Positions 48,501-57,916 of a DNA stretch of 64,000 bases are shown piece after piece. The notes under the pieces were generated by a model. The model searched no databases. It worked only from the letters and a program-made list of their open reading frames with translations, and had not been told where the DNA came from. The DNA lies in the NCBI GenBank assembly GCA_907165135.1, contig OU015566.1, positions 5,254,157-5,318,156 on the forward strand. Reading direction: 5' to 3'. The translations under genes were made by a program, and so were the position numbers. This DNA is from Oikopleura dioica. Taxonomy: Eukaryota > Chordata > Appendicularia > Copelata > Oikopleuridae. Each line of letters opens with the position of its first letter. Position 1 is the stretch's first letter.

Positions 48501-51500
48501 GACGATGGAAAACGAGAGCGTCACGATTTTCTTTCTGGGGTTATATTAAAGGCAAAAAAGAGATTTGAGATAAACTCCCTTAAATTTGATCTGAACAAAG
48601 CGAGTCAATTTCAATTAGGCTTTGATTATTTTCTCAGCGTCGCTCGTGAAACTTTGCGGTCGGAAATATTCACTGCGTATTTCGGCAAAGTCGGAAATAT
48701 ACACCTACTGGAGCATAAAATTGAAGCAAGAGTATTTGATAACGTTAGGCCGAAGCGGATTGTATTCACCACTCGCTCCTTGGAAACGCGCCAAAAACAG
48801 GAAAAGAAATCGCCTTTCTGAGAGAGGCGATTTTCTGGCAGTTAGATTTTCTGGCAGTTAGACTTTCTGGCAAAGGCGATTTTCTGGCACTGCCAGAAAA
48901 TCTAACTTCCAGAAAATCGCCTTTGCCAGAAAGTCTAACTGCCAGAAAGTCTAACTGCCAGAAAATCGCCTCTTTTGATTTTGAATCTACAGTTAATGAT
49001 CCTGGAAGGTAAAAACGGAGAGGGTTTTCGACAGTACCACCAATTTTTCTTACATGTTTTTTTAAATTCATTGACAAAAGCCACTTTTGACCCATTTATT
49101 CAAGATTATTGGCTGTAGCAAACATAAATCAGCTTCTTCCGGGAATTTTGTGTTAATCACCAGGTGTTATTTGCATCTGATTTCGAGTACTTGGTCACAG
49201 TGGGCACCCACTGAGATAATGGCGCACGCTAATGCTTTTAAAACTGAACTTGTTATAAAGCTCTCCAGAAAATTCTTCCTCAGGTGGTGAAATCGCCTTT
49301 ATAGGATGGATATTATTTGAAATTCTGCAAGAAACTCTTAATAATAATCATTTTATAAATTCGAAAAACTGGTGATTATCACACAAATTTCATTTCGGAG
49401 CAGTTTCAGCAGGAGTTTGCACCTTTCGACGGGAGCGTTTGATCTAAAAGCCGACTATTCAGGGCGGTAAAAGACTACGAATTGGGAATTGAAATTTCTG
49501 CGCTAAAAATAGAATGAGGGTAGCATCCGCAGTTCGTTCTAGCTGTTTTCGGAGTGACAAACGGGTTCACAGGCAGCTGAAAAGTTAGATTTTGATTTTT
49601 TGAGAAAATGGAGAATGATAAGGAAGAAAAATCGTATAGATAAATATTGAAAATGACAGCGATTCCACCACCTTCTGAGGAAGAATTTTCAGGAGAGTTT
49701 TATAACAAGTTCAGTTTTAAAAAGCATGAGCGTGCGCCATTATCTCAGTGGGTGCCCACTGTGACCAAGTACTCGAAATCAGATGCAAATAACACCGGGT
49801 GAAAATTCCCGGAAGAAGCTGATTTATGTTTGCTACAGCCAATTATCTTGAATAAATGGGTCAAAAATGGCTTTTGTCAATGAATTTTTATAAAACATGT
49901 AAGAAAAAAATTGGTGGTACTGTCGAAAACCCTCTCCGTTTTTTTACCTTCCAGGATCACTAACTGTAGATTCAAAATCAAAAGAGGCGATTTTCTGGAA
50001 ATTAGATTTTCTGGCATATTAGATTTTCTGGCAGTGCCAGAAAATCGCCTTTGCCAGAAAGTCTAACTGCCAGAAAGTCTAACTGCCAGAAAATCGCCTC
50101 TCTCCGCCTTTCTTACTTTTGATATTGAAGTTTAAAATTGAAAATCGGCTTCGCCAGCCACTTTGCTAAGCCGGATTGCAGAAAGATAAACGAAACTTTC
50201 ACACTTGCGAGAATCGCGCGCTAAGAAAACAAGAATTTGTGTCTTGGCGAAAAAAAACTCGCTGTAGATTTATTTTTAGGGCTCGTTTCAAAAATAGCTG
50301 TCAAATGTTTTTGAAAACGACTCGAAATGGAGCTGATCTAATATTTACGTTTTCAGAAAATGATTTGAAATAAAAACAATTTTTTCTGAAATCTAATTGG
50401 CCAAACAGCCGTCAGCGCGAATCTGATTGGTCGAAAATTTGGTGAAAATCGGCGCAATATTTTGTTGATTCAAGCCAACGCGGAAAAAGCGGCAGCGGCT
50501 CAATTATTACAAAAACTGCCAAAAACTGCGCTCGCCCGCGAACAGCATGCTCGAACACGTGTTTCTGTCACAACTTCCGGCTTATCATTTTTCAAAATAA
50601 AAAAAGGGTTTTTTACCTTTACTTTTTTGAATTTCACTTTGGCTCGATAAGGTGGAGGTTTTGTTATCTCTTTTTGGACTTGAACACTTTGGCCGTTTTG
50701 TGTCGAAACAGAACTGGGCCCGGAAAATCGGGAGGAGAAAAAGAAAAGGGGCAAAGAATTTCATATTTTTGGCATTGCTCTTTTTCTGACTCTCTTTGGT
50801 TTAGAAAAAGGATCGAAAGTGGGCCTAATTCAGGATCATTAGAGGAGTAATTGGGTGATTCATGTAACGGCTCGGGTGGAAACGGCTATGGTGGTGGTGT
50901 TTTGGCTTGGTGCAGTTCTCCGTGGCCGGTGACTGATCCTCAGAAATCCCCCTTGATCCGCGCCCGGAGGCGTGGGGCCGATTGTTTTCCGTCTTCTTCC
51001 ACTTATTTCCGGTGAAAATCTCCTCTTTCTCGCGATTCTCTTTGTTTCTTCGGATATTCTGTTGTATAGCAACAGGTAAAAGATCAAGTCATTACGCAAA
51101 AGTCCGGTTTTCGATCGGAAATAGTAATAAAAATCCGTGGAATGTGAAAATTGAGGTGTATGGAGCTGAATACCTCAGCTGAGTGGCCCGCGAGCTTTCG
51201 AGTGCAGGGGCGCGCGCTGATACTAGAACGCTCAGGGGGCGCTATACGAGCAAAACGCCGCGATGAAGAAAATCCGAGAGAGCAAATCCGAAATTGCGCC
51301 TCACTTCCGGGATCTGTTTAAAACCCTATCACACCGACCCACTTGAGAAAAAGAAGGGAAAAGAAAAGGCAAAACAAAAAACTGAAGAGAAAAAATAAAA
51401 ACAAGAGAAACTCACTTTATCGAAGAAAAAAAAAATTTGTCTCCGTGAAAACGAATTACTAACAGATAACAAATTATCGAGTCAATAAGCCACTTAGAGG

Positions 51501-54072
51501 ATCTAAATATTTTTTATCGCCGTTTAAAAAAAATAATGATAAGCGTGTATAACAAGATGTTTTCCGTACAGTTGCCCAAGGACTTATTTTTTGCCCAACA
51601 ATAAAAATGTGATTGTCAATATTTTTGACCAAAACAAAGCTTTTTTGGAATAAAGCAGGGAAAATCAGTGGGTTTTACTTTGCCCCATCTTCGAATTTGT
51701 AGTAATTTCGCCCTAATTAACCCTTCGTAAGTCACAGAACCCAGCAAATTATGTTTGAAGCCGACTTAGACCAAAAATTAAACAATTTAGGAAAAAACGA
51801 AATTTCGAATTGGCTTACCGATTTTGTCATCAGCTGCCGGCAACTCGTTTGGCAAAATTCTCGTGGTCGTAATCTTCCTTGCCGCCAGGGTTCGGTAATT
51901 TGAGCTCACGCTAAAACTCAAGGAAACAAAGCTTGAGACTCACGTTTTTTAATTTGAGTTTTGAGAACTCAGAGATGAGAGCTCGCGTGAGAAATCAATT
52001 CTGGCGATCCATGAGCCAATCAAGGAAGCGCTCGCTTAATTTGAGTTTTGAAAACTCAAAACTCTCATATCTCCCAAAAACTCAAAACTCCCAAAACTCT
52101 CAAATCTTCTCAAAATGATTTCTCAAGTCACTTTGAGTTCTCAATTTGAGGAAATTTGAGCGTCTAGCCAAAATGAGTTTTAGCTTGAGCTCAAATTACC
52201 GAACCCTGCTTGCCGCCGTCCAGTTGCCCTCGGTCGATTTCGATAGCGCTTTGATGCGGTATTCATAGTCGGCCTCGGAGTTGAGCCCTTGAATCACTGC
52301 CGAGATCTGGCCAGACGGCTCGCTCGAACTTGCAGAGACGATCTTGTACTTTGGCAGACATTCGTCCTCCTTGGCCACTGGGCTCTGGCAAATTTCTGGC
52401 GTGATTAGCTTCGACTCAACGATGTAGTTTTCGATAAAGCCCATTGGCTTAGCTGGCGGGAGGAACTTGACTTCAAAGCTAGTTCCCAGTACTTCTGTAA
52501 CGACAGCGGCTTGGGGAGGGGAAGCAATGCCCGGGAGAGTCTGAGCGCGGCAGAAAATTTTTCGCCAATAAGAGCACCCTGTTTGGTTTCGAGTTTGACG
52601 CCGATATTGTAGTTTGTATCGGGTTGAAGACCGTCGATGATGAACGCGTTGTAGGAATGATCCAAAACGATGTATTCGAAATCCGGCTTTCTCAGGCTCG
52701 TTTCTGCCATGAGATCTTCGTACTCCATGCTGCCTCCAGTGATCGAGCCACGGTCCATGCCGATTAGTTTGAATCGCTCGTCAGCTTGTTCTGTTTCCGT
52801 TTCGTAAGGAAACCAACTGATGATGAACTTGTCGATCACTTCCGGGTCAAACTGCCATCTTTTCGTAATCGACCAATAGACGTCGACTGAATTGGCGCTA
52901 GAAGGCGTGCAAGAGGCTGTGTCCTCGTTGTTTTCATCGAGCTTCAGGAAGCCGACGAGCGGCTCACAAGCGCTGGTGTTTTCGACATTTATCCAATCGC
53001 GGCCGCATTCGCACTCGTAACCGCCCGGAGAGTTGCGACACTGCGCAGTCGGATGGCAGGGCGCGGGCGAACGCTGGCACTCGTTGATGTCTCGGCAGAT
53101 TGGAGGCACTTCTGAGAAAATTCCGCCTGACATGCAAATCAGATCCCGAGAGCCCATCATTTCATATCCCTCCTCGCATTCGTATCGGAGAGTTTCTCCT
53201 TCCGCCAACGCTTGTTCGCCCGAATCGACAAAGTCGACCAAGGAATTCGGGATGATAAAAGAGCCGTGGGGGATTTTAGGCAAGTCGTAGCAAATCGGCT
53301 CACGAGACTCGTCTGAGTCAGGTTCGCAGATGAAGCCGTTTCCAGAGTGACCAGGGGGACAATCATCGCACATGTGACCACTCAGCGGCGCTGCTTGATC
53401 GATGCAACGAACGCCAGGAAAGCAGGATGGGTTCGGGTTTTCGCAGCCGTCTTTGTCCTCCGTGCAAAACTCGCCACCCCAAGCGTCGCCGCAGATGCAA
53501 CTGGCCATGTAAAAACTGTCAAAGTTCGCCTTCGTATCATAATTACACAGTCCCCCGTTGCGACAGGCACAGTAATTCCAAGTAGGAGTAAACTCAGTGG
53601 TATGCTCTCCGTCGTCGAGGATGAAGACGACGCGGTTGAGATCGCTGAGCATTTCCAACGGCTGCGAATGCGCCGCGGAGTAGTGAAACTTGCCTGTTCT
53701 CGTCACTGTACCGGCTTTTACTTCTGGAGGAATGGAGACAGTTACGGATTCTGGCGTTTCATCCGTCCAGTCGAGCTGGATCTCGAATTTTTCACCGAAC
53801 ATAACGTTTACGGCCAGAGGTCCTTTAAAAATCGGCGGCTGGTTTCCAGTTGGAGAGACATTCGACGAAATAGGTGGAGCACCAAGGCCGGGAATCGGTG
53901 GAGCTCCTGCTGGAAGGCCTCCTTGCTTTTTGAGGCCGAGGAGTTTGTTTTCATTTTCCAGGTAGGTTTTGACGCATTCCGCAGAGGCGAGGCATTTGTA
54001 GGACTCCCTTTCTTCTTTGGAAGGGATTTTTATTGCCCCGAGAAAAGGGAGCAGGGCTATCACCCAGATCAT
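27518..54072 (-). CDS. Giant modular cell-surface protein (EGF, sushi, FN3, VWA, mucin, SEA, TM)
   Basis: One 22-exon gene (exons, plus coordinates): 54072-52200, 51877-51819, 48384-48119, 48073-45347, 44203-44148, 44102-44011, 43969-41203, 41045-40765, 39617-39164, 39093-38923, 35232-34045, 33806-33726, 33631-32502, 32359-32212, 32166-32048, 31955-31848, 31449-31354, 30950-30834, 30647-28785, 28434-27989, 27945-27745, 27700-27518. Phases agree at all 21 junctions once four one-base deletions (52558, 46162, 41441, 33370) are allowed; about 4,800 aa. Order: signal peptide MIWVIALLPFLGA; EGF-like; sushi; Ca-EGF (DINECQRS); FN3; EGF; two VWA (FFLVDMSRT, IFLIDVSIK); FN3 arrays around a VWA with intact MIDAS start DSSGS; more FN3; Thr/Pro-rich mucin with a degenerate VWA; SEA-like repeats; EGF; transmembrane helix; short tail. 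One intron (41202-41046) is GA-AG. Likely a large adhesion protein; ligand unknown. Confidence 0.85.
28785..30647 (-). other. SEA-like repeat exon of the giant gene
   Basis: A single 1.86-kb exon encoding about 620 aa of repeated alpha/beta units. Blocks such as FEMVGDDVEIVIDSLEI and AGGAQLNESTIYPQMTMRL-like strands recur with lengths near 110-120 aa. No cysteines are present, as in SEA modules; I do not see a clear G-SVVV self-cleavage site. Function inferred from position between the mucin segment and the membrane-proximal SEA/EGF/TM part. Confidence 0.5.
31354..33806 (-). other. Mucin-like exon series of the giant gene
   Basis: Six short exons rich in Thr, Ser and Pro, including two proline runs (PPPPPP at about 32140 and 32310), plus the 33631-32502 exon that carries a VWA-like domain without a DxSxS motif. 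Nearly all junctions are phase 1, the pattern of exon duplication and shuffling. Probably an O-glycosylated stalk. Confidence 0.7.
35233..38922. other. Large intron of the giant gene
   Basis: 3.7 kb. The word ATACCCTTAAG recurs (about 37135, 37195, 37684, 37765) next to repeated CAGCGATTTC words, hinting at a worn dispersed repeat; nothing coding was recognised. Confidence 0.4.
39793..40503. mobile_element. hAT-type MITE, 711 bp, with internal arrays
   Basis: Ends CAGGGATGGAAAT and ATTTCTATCCCTG (12/13 complementary) with an exact 8-bp duplication CGCTAACA at 39785-39792 and 40504-40511. Subterminal zones are runs of GGCAC on the left and its complement GTGCC on the right. The middle holds about four and a half copies of a ~58-bp tandem unit (CAAGCCCTTAAATTAACAAA ... 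CGGCCCGAAGGGC). No transposase. It lies in the giant-gene intron between exons at 40765 and 39617. Confidence 0.9.
40133..40375. repeat. 58-bp tandem repeat inside the hAT-type MITE
   Basis: Four to five head-to-tail units containing AAATTAACAAATCAAGGAAC, GGGGCT and the palindrome CGGCCCGAAGGGCCG. Units are over 90% alike by eye, so the expansion is recent. Confidence 0.85.
44204..45346. other. Intron of the giant gene
   Basis: 1.1 kb, AT-rich, with repeated ACATGCA words (44265-44440). No gene or clear element seen. Confidence 0.4.
48820..50104. mobile_element. Mutator/Foldback-type element, 1,285 bp, long inverted arms
   Basis: Left arm 48820-49296 and right arm 49659-50104 are near-perfect inverted copies over their whole length, around a 362-bp unique core. 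The first ~150 bp of each arm is made of reiterated TTTCTGGCAGTTAGA-type units in both directions, as in Foldback elements. Terminal bases GAGAGAGGCGATTTTCTGG. Exact 9-bp duplication CGCCTTTCT at 48811-48819 and 50105-50113, which fits the Mutator/FB size class. The core has no ORF, so it is non-autonomous. It lies in the 3.4-kb intron between giant-gene exons at 51819 and 48384. Confidence 0.9.
50840..51066 (-). other. Candidate exon(s) in the giant-gene intron
   Basis: After an acceptor-like CTATACAACAG the minus strand is open for about 75 codons (NIRRNKENREKEEIFTGNKW ... MNHPITPLMILN). A second open segment at 50640-50754 (QVQKEITKPPPYRAKVKFKK) ends at a possible GTAAAG donor. The flanking giant-gene exons join in phase without them. 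They may belong to a small nested gene; no start or homology found. Confidence 0.2.
51886..52208. mobile_element. hAT-type MITE, 323 bp, acting as an intron
   Basis: Ends CAGGGTTCGGTAATTTGAGC / GCTCAAATTACCGAACCCTG (perfect 20 bp and more), exact 8-bp duplication CTTGCCGC at 51878-51885 and 52209-52216. It is inserted inside coding sequence of the giant gene (minus strand). The element TIR contains the donor TTCG|GTAATT and the inner copy of the target gives the acceptor GGCAAG|GAAG, so intron 51878-52199 spans nearly all of the element and keeps frame. Confidence 0.9.
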
Positions 54073-55592
54073 TTTAGTTTCCCATTCAAAGTCTGAAAAG
54101 AAATTTTTTAATCAAAAAGAATTAAAAATTAGGAAAAAGACTTCTTTTTGCTCACAAATTTTGACAGTAAGATAGCAGAGAAGAAGTTTTGAATTCTATC
54201 AAATCTAATTATTCATAAAGAAACCTTACTTTTAAGGTCTCGTGCAGAACCGGTAGAAAAGATAAATTTTTGAATTTCATTTAACTATGTTAAAAATATT
54301 CTAGTAAGCATTTTCGATAAGGTCAAGTGTTGGTCACTTGTGGAACCACTTTGTGGTGTTCAACAAGGCGTGAACTTTTGCGTCAGCGATTAATTCAATA
54401 AACAACTTCTTTTTCTAGCGGCGGCGCAGTTGCTTTTCTCTGACAACAACAACCGCGAGCATTTGTTTCGTCACTCTCTGAGGATCATTAGGTGAAAGTA
54501 ATTTCGTGAAATTGGTAAAAAAGAAACGTCAAAACGGGCAACTTGCTCGGAACTAGGGCAGCTTGGCCGCGGGCGGAGCCAGTCATACGCAAGAATTTAT
54601 GAATCCCTCGCTGAACACCTCCTCCACCAACATAATCAGCGGCTCGCTCGGCAGGGCGCCAAAACACGCCATGACGCGTAGATTCTTTTAGAGCCTCTCG
54701 TGAGAATGAATAAGAGATAAAATGCCAAACATCGCTTAACTTTTATTGAAATGAAAATTTTCCGAACAATCTCAATCAGGGTTAGAGTCTTGTATTTTCG
54801 AAAGAAAAACGTAGGAAAAAATATAGATGCTTGATTTATGAGTTTCGACTTTTTTTGTTCTATTCAAATTGAAAATGAAAATTTATCGGCCATTGCCAGA
54901 ATAAAATAAACATAAGCATATAACAATAAAAACGGGGGGTACTGAATTGTGCCGCCCTGCGCCGCCCTGCGCCGCCCGGTCCGGAACCAATCGACTATCA
55001 ATCGGTCAAACCATGACCTAGGAAAGAGTTCTGAACAAGAGCGAGAGTTGGGCCCCGCCAACCCAATGAGTTCTCTACCAGAATATGCACGCGTAAGGGC
55101 CTTTGGCCCGTCGCGTGCTCAATAAATTAGTGATTTTATGCAAGATCTGAATTTGATTGAGAAATTCGTTACTGGCACCCTAAATTAAAGGTTTTACTTA
55201 TTTTAACATTTTGACTATATAAATAAGTGAGAATAACTAAGTTGACATAAAAAGCTTAAATTGTGGCCTTTGAAAGACCAAATATCTTCAAACCCGATGA
55301 GGCTGGGCGGCACAGGGCGGCGCAAGGTGGCGCAGGGCGGCACAATTCAGTGTCTCCCATAAAAACCCTAATTTCGCAGGTTTTATTCTCTTCGAAGATT
55401 CGGAAGAATGGAGTCAAGGAAGAGGCTTATACTGTAACTGATAGGTTTTAAGGGACCTTGGCGAGCTGGCTGAGACGCGACTTCACGAGCGCTTCTTTCG
55501 TACAATATATACAAGCAAAATACATATCTCCTGGAAATCATGTCTTGATTTGTAGTGACAAAAAGGAAATTCAGAAGAAATTTGCAATGTTT
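54073..55592. other. Intergenic region with one TIR element
   Basis: 1.5 kb between the giant-gene start and the receptor-gene stop. Apart from the element at 54934-55358 nothing is recognised; the stretch just above 54072 should contain the giant-gene promoter. Confidence 0.4.
54934..55358. mobile_element. TIR element, 425 bp, 8-bp duplication
   Basis: Ends GGGGGGTACTGAATTGTGCC and GGCACAATTCAGTGTCTCCC, then inverted runs of the unit CGCCGCCCTG on the left and CAGGGCGGCG on the right. Exact 8-bp duplication ATAAAAAC at 54926-54933 and 55359-55366. No ORF. Duplication length suggests hAT or a relative, but the terminal bases are not CAGGG. Confidence 0.8.
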
Positions 55593-57551
55593 TCAAACAG
55601 AAGTTACGGGACTGGTGTCTCTCCAGAAGCGAGTCAACACGGTGCTGAGAAGCAAGACAATCAGCGCCAAAATGTAAAAATACGCCATTACTCGGTCGAA
55701 TACAGTCGCAGCGTATCTCCACTCTTCTTCGTACGCCGCGCCAAGGTCTCCATCCATAGTGGCTTTGTTAATGCAAGCGAGCTCTAGAATTCATTCGATG
55801 AAAAAAATTCAAACAAATCGTTCACCTTTTAGAATCTCCATCAAAAGACGTTCAGTGGGGGTTTTTACTTCGTCGACGAATTTGTTGATTTCTTCAGCTT
55901 TGGCAGTTTCTTCTTCATGGCTCTTTTCTTGTGGACGATCAGGTGGAGGGCCCAAGGTAAAAAGAATTTTTGGCAAGGAATCGATAAAAACGCATCTTAT
56001 CTTGTAACGGACTTTTATACTTATTTTCGGGACGATTGATAGCTATATAAGACAGATTGAAATAGATTCATCCGTTGCCCATTTTGCCATTCTCTTCGCT
56101 TCCTCTCCAGAAGTATGATGAAGTCGCAAGCAGAAAACGGTCGAAATAAGAGAACAAACAACAAGAACAAGAGAAGCGACGAAAAACTGACCGATCAGAG
56201 GTGTCTTGGACGGCATCGGTGGAATTTGCTGAGTCAACTGGTCCATAAAAACGACCAAAGCAAGCATAATCGTAATATCTGAAAAATGTTTTGTGAAGCT
56301 CTTGGTTGAGCTTGGTTACTTAGGCCAATTTTTTCGCCAGCATCGGGGGGCAGGAAGAAGCCGAGAATGATCAGGATTACCGTCAAAATGCAGGGAACGA
56401 CGATGGAAAGGGTGGGCAAGAGAGTGTACCGCTCGAAAACTATTTCGTAGATGATTTCTTTTGGATGGTTTTTGAAAGTCTTATTTGCATACCTAAATGA
56501 TTAAAAAAAGCCAAGTTATCGCTTTTGACTTTATTTTTAAATAGTACGAACCATGCCTGGGAACTCGTCTTCGCAACAAGGATATTTCAGTTCCCTCATA
56601 ATTCCATTCGTACTGAGAATATTCCATTCCGTTGAATTCGGTTTCATTGGGCCTGAATTATTTTAGAGAAGGAATTATGCGGACTCATCAGAAAATAAAT
56701 GATTGCATTACTCACTAACAAGCATTTGTCCTGTCTGACCAGGACCAGTTATATTATTCGTCGGAGTTTTGATTCGAAACGAAATATCTCTGCTTGAATA
56801 CGTCCAGGGCCCGAAGGTCAAAGGACAAGCCTGAGTATCGTACGGAAAAAAGGTCATGTCGAAAACGCAGCCAGCCTCGAAATTAACTATCGTTACCCAG
56901 TGGCATGTTCCATCGTAGGCGACTGTCACTCCTGCTTGGTACTTTTTGTCGAAGTCGTCGGATAGATTGTCGATCAAAACTACATCCGGCGTCCAAATTT
57001 TATCCGGGGCGATGATCACGTGTTTGATGCCGTTGTTCAGACTTGGTCTCCAATGTAGAAAGTCGTCTCGCCAAGTAAAGTCCATTCTAAGAAAATTAAT
57101 GAGCGTATAAATCCCTTTCAAAAAGTCTCATTTACATAGCAGTGAAGTACACTCGTTGCTCCCTCGCGTTGATTCCATGAAATTGCTCTAGAGTGACGTC
57201 CATTTCCATGGGCATCGGTGAATCCGTAAACGCAGTCGGAATTCTGCTCGGGTTCGCTGCTTCTGATTCATCTCTAATGTATTTGACGCACTCGTCTGGC
57301 ACAAGTTCTGAATCCCAAGGATGCTCCTCGAATGCTTCAACTGCTTCATTATAATCCATGGTGCAACCTGTTTGATTCATGTCGAGAACATAGCTCCAGC
57401 CTTTCAGCAGACGATCGTAGAGGATCCCTGTGTTGAAGCGCCCAAAAACTTAATAAAAATTTATGGTGCTTGATTTCTTTCAAGATTCAGATTCTTTAAA
57501 ATAGGTTCTCTTCAATTTACCAAGGCCAATAAAGGCAAAGAAAATCCGCAT
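55593..57551 (-). CDS. Nicotinic-type Cys-loop receptor, alpha-like subunit
   Basis: Pentameric ligand-gated channel subunit. Start MRIFFAFIGL at 57551 (a short hydrophobic leader), then GILYDRLLKGW, the usual first helix. The ligand domain includes DFTWRDDFLHWRP and the Cys loop CVFDMTFFPYDTQAC (13 residues between cysteines). Loop C, in the frame that joins in phase, has ELKYPCCEDEFPG with the vicinal cysteines of alpha subunits. M1 (LPTLSIVVPCILTVILIILG), M2 (IGLNITIMLALVVFMDQLTQ), M3 and a short M3-M4 loop of about 70 aa follow; M4 is YFYILALIVLLLSTVL, ending TSPVTSV. Glu at M2 -1' (GEKI) and Leu 9' are kept, as in cation channels; 16' is Asp and 20' Gln, which is unusual. Confidence 0.88.
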
Positions 57552-57916
57552 TCTCGTGAACAGCCTTTTTTTAGCTGCTCAACACAATTAGTTTCTACGA
57601 CCAAGAAATACCAAAATTTTACGATCACATCCAATTTTCTCACAATTTTTCGCCTCCGGAATTTTAAAAATTGCTTTACGAGCGGAATAATTAGGGAAGA
57701 GATCAAGACTTTGCCAAAATATAATATTTTCGAGAAACGGTTGATTTAGAAAGCGCTTGTCGGCGAGAATATCAAATATTGTCCCAGTAACATGCTCGGG
57801 GATGAAGACCCACACGCTACATTATTAAAAATTGGATGAGGCTCTAGCATAAATGTTGCAGCTAAGCGGTTTGCTGAGCATGTTCAGCGAAAAAGGAACA
57901 GAAGTGGATTATTGAG
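57552..57916. promoter_or_regulatory. Bidirectional spacer, receptor / LDH-like genes
   Basis: 365 bp separate two divergent start codons, so both promoters should lie here. No particular element can be named. Confidence 0.35.

Noticed and set aside
48385-51818. Treating the giant gene as two genes split at this 3.4-kb intron.
   Set aside because: The exon ending at 51819 leaves phase 1 and the exon starting at 48384 needs phase 1, and the latter has no start codon or signal peptide.
33370-52562. Programmed ribosomal frameshifting at the four A-run slips in the giant gene.
   Set aside because: Four slips of the same kind in one gene, all at homopolymers and without shared downstream structure, fit base-calling loss better.
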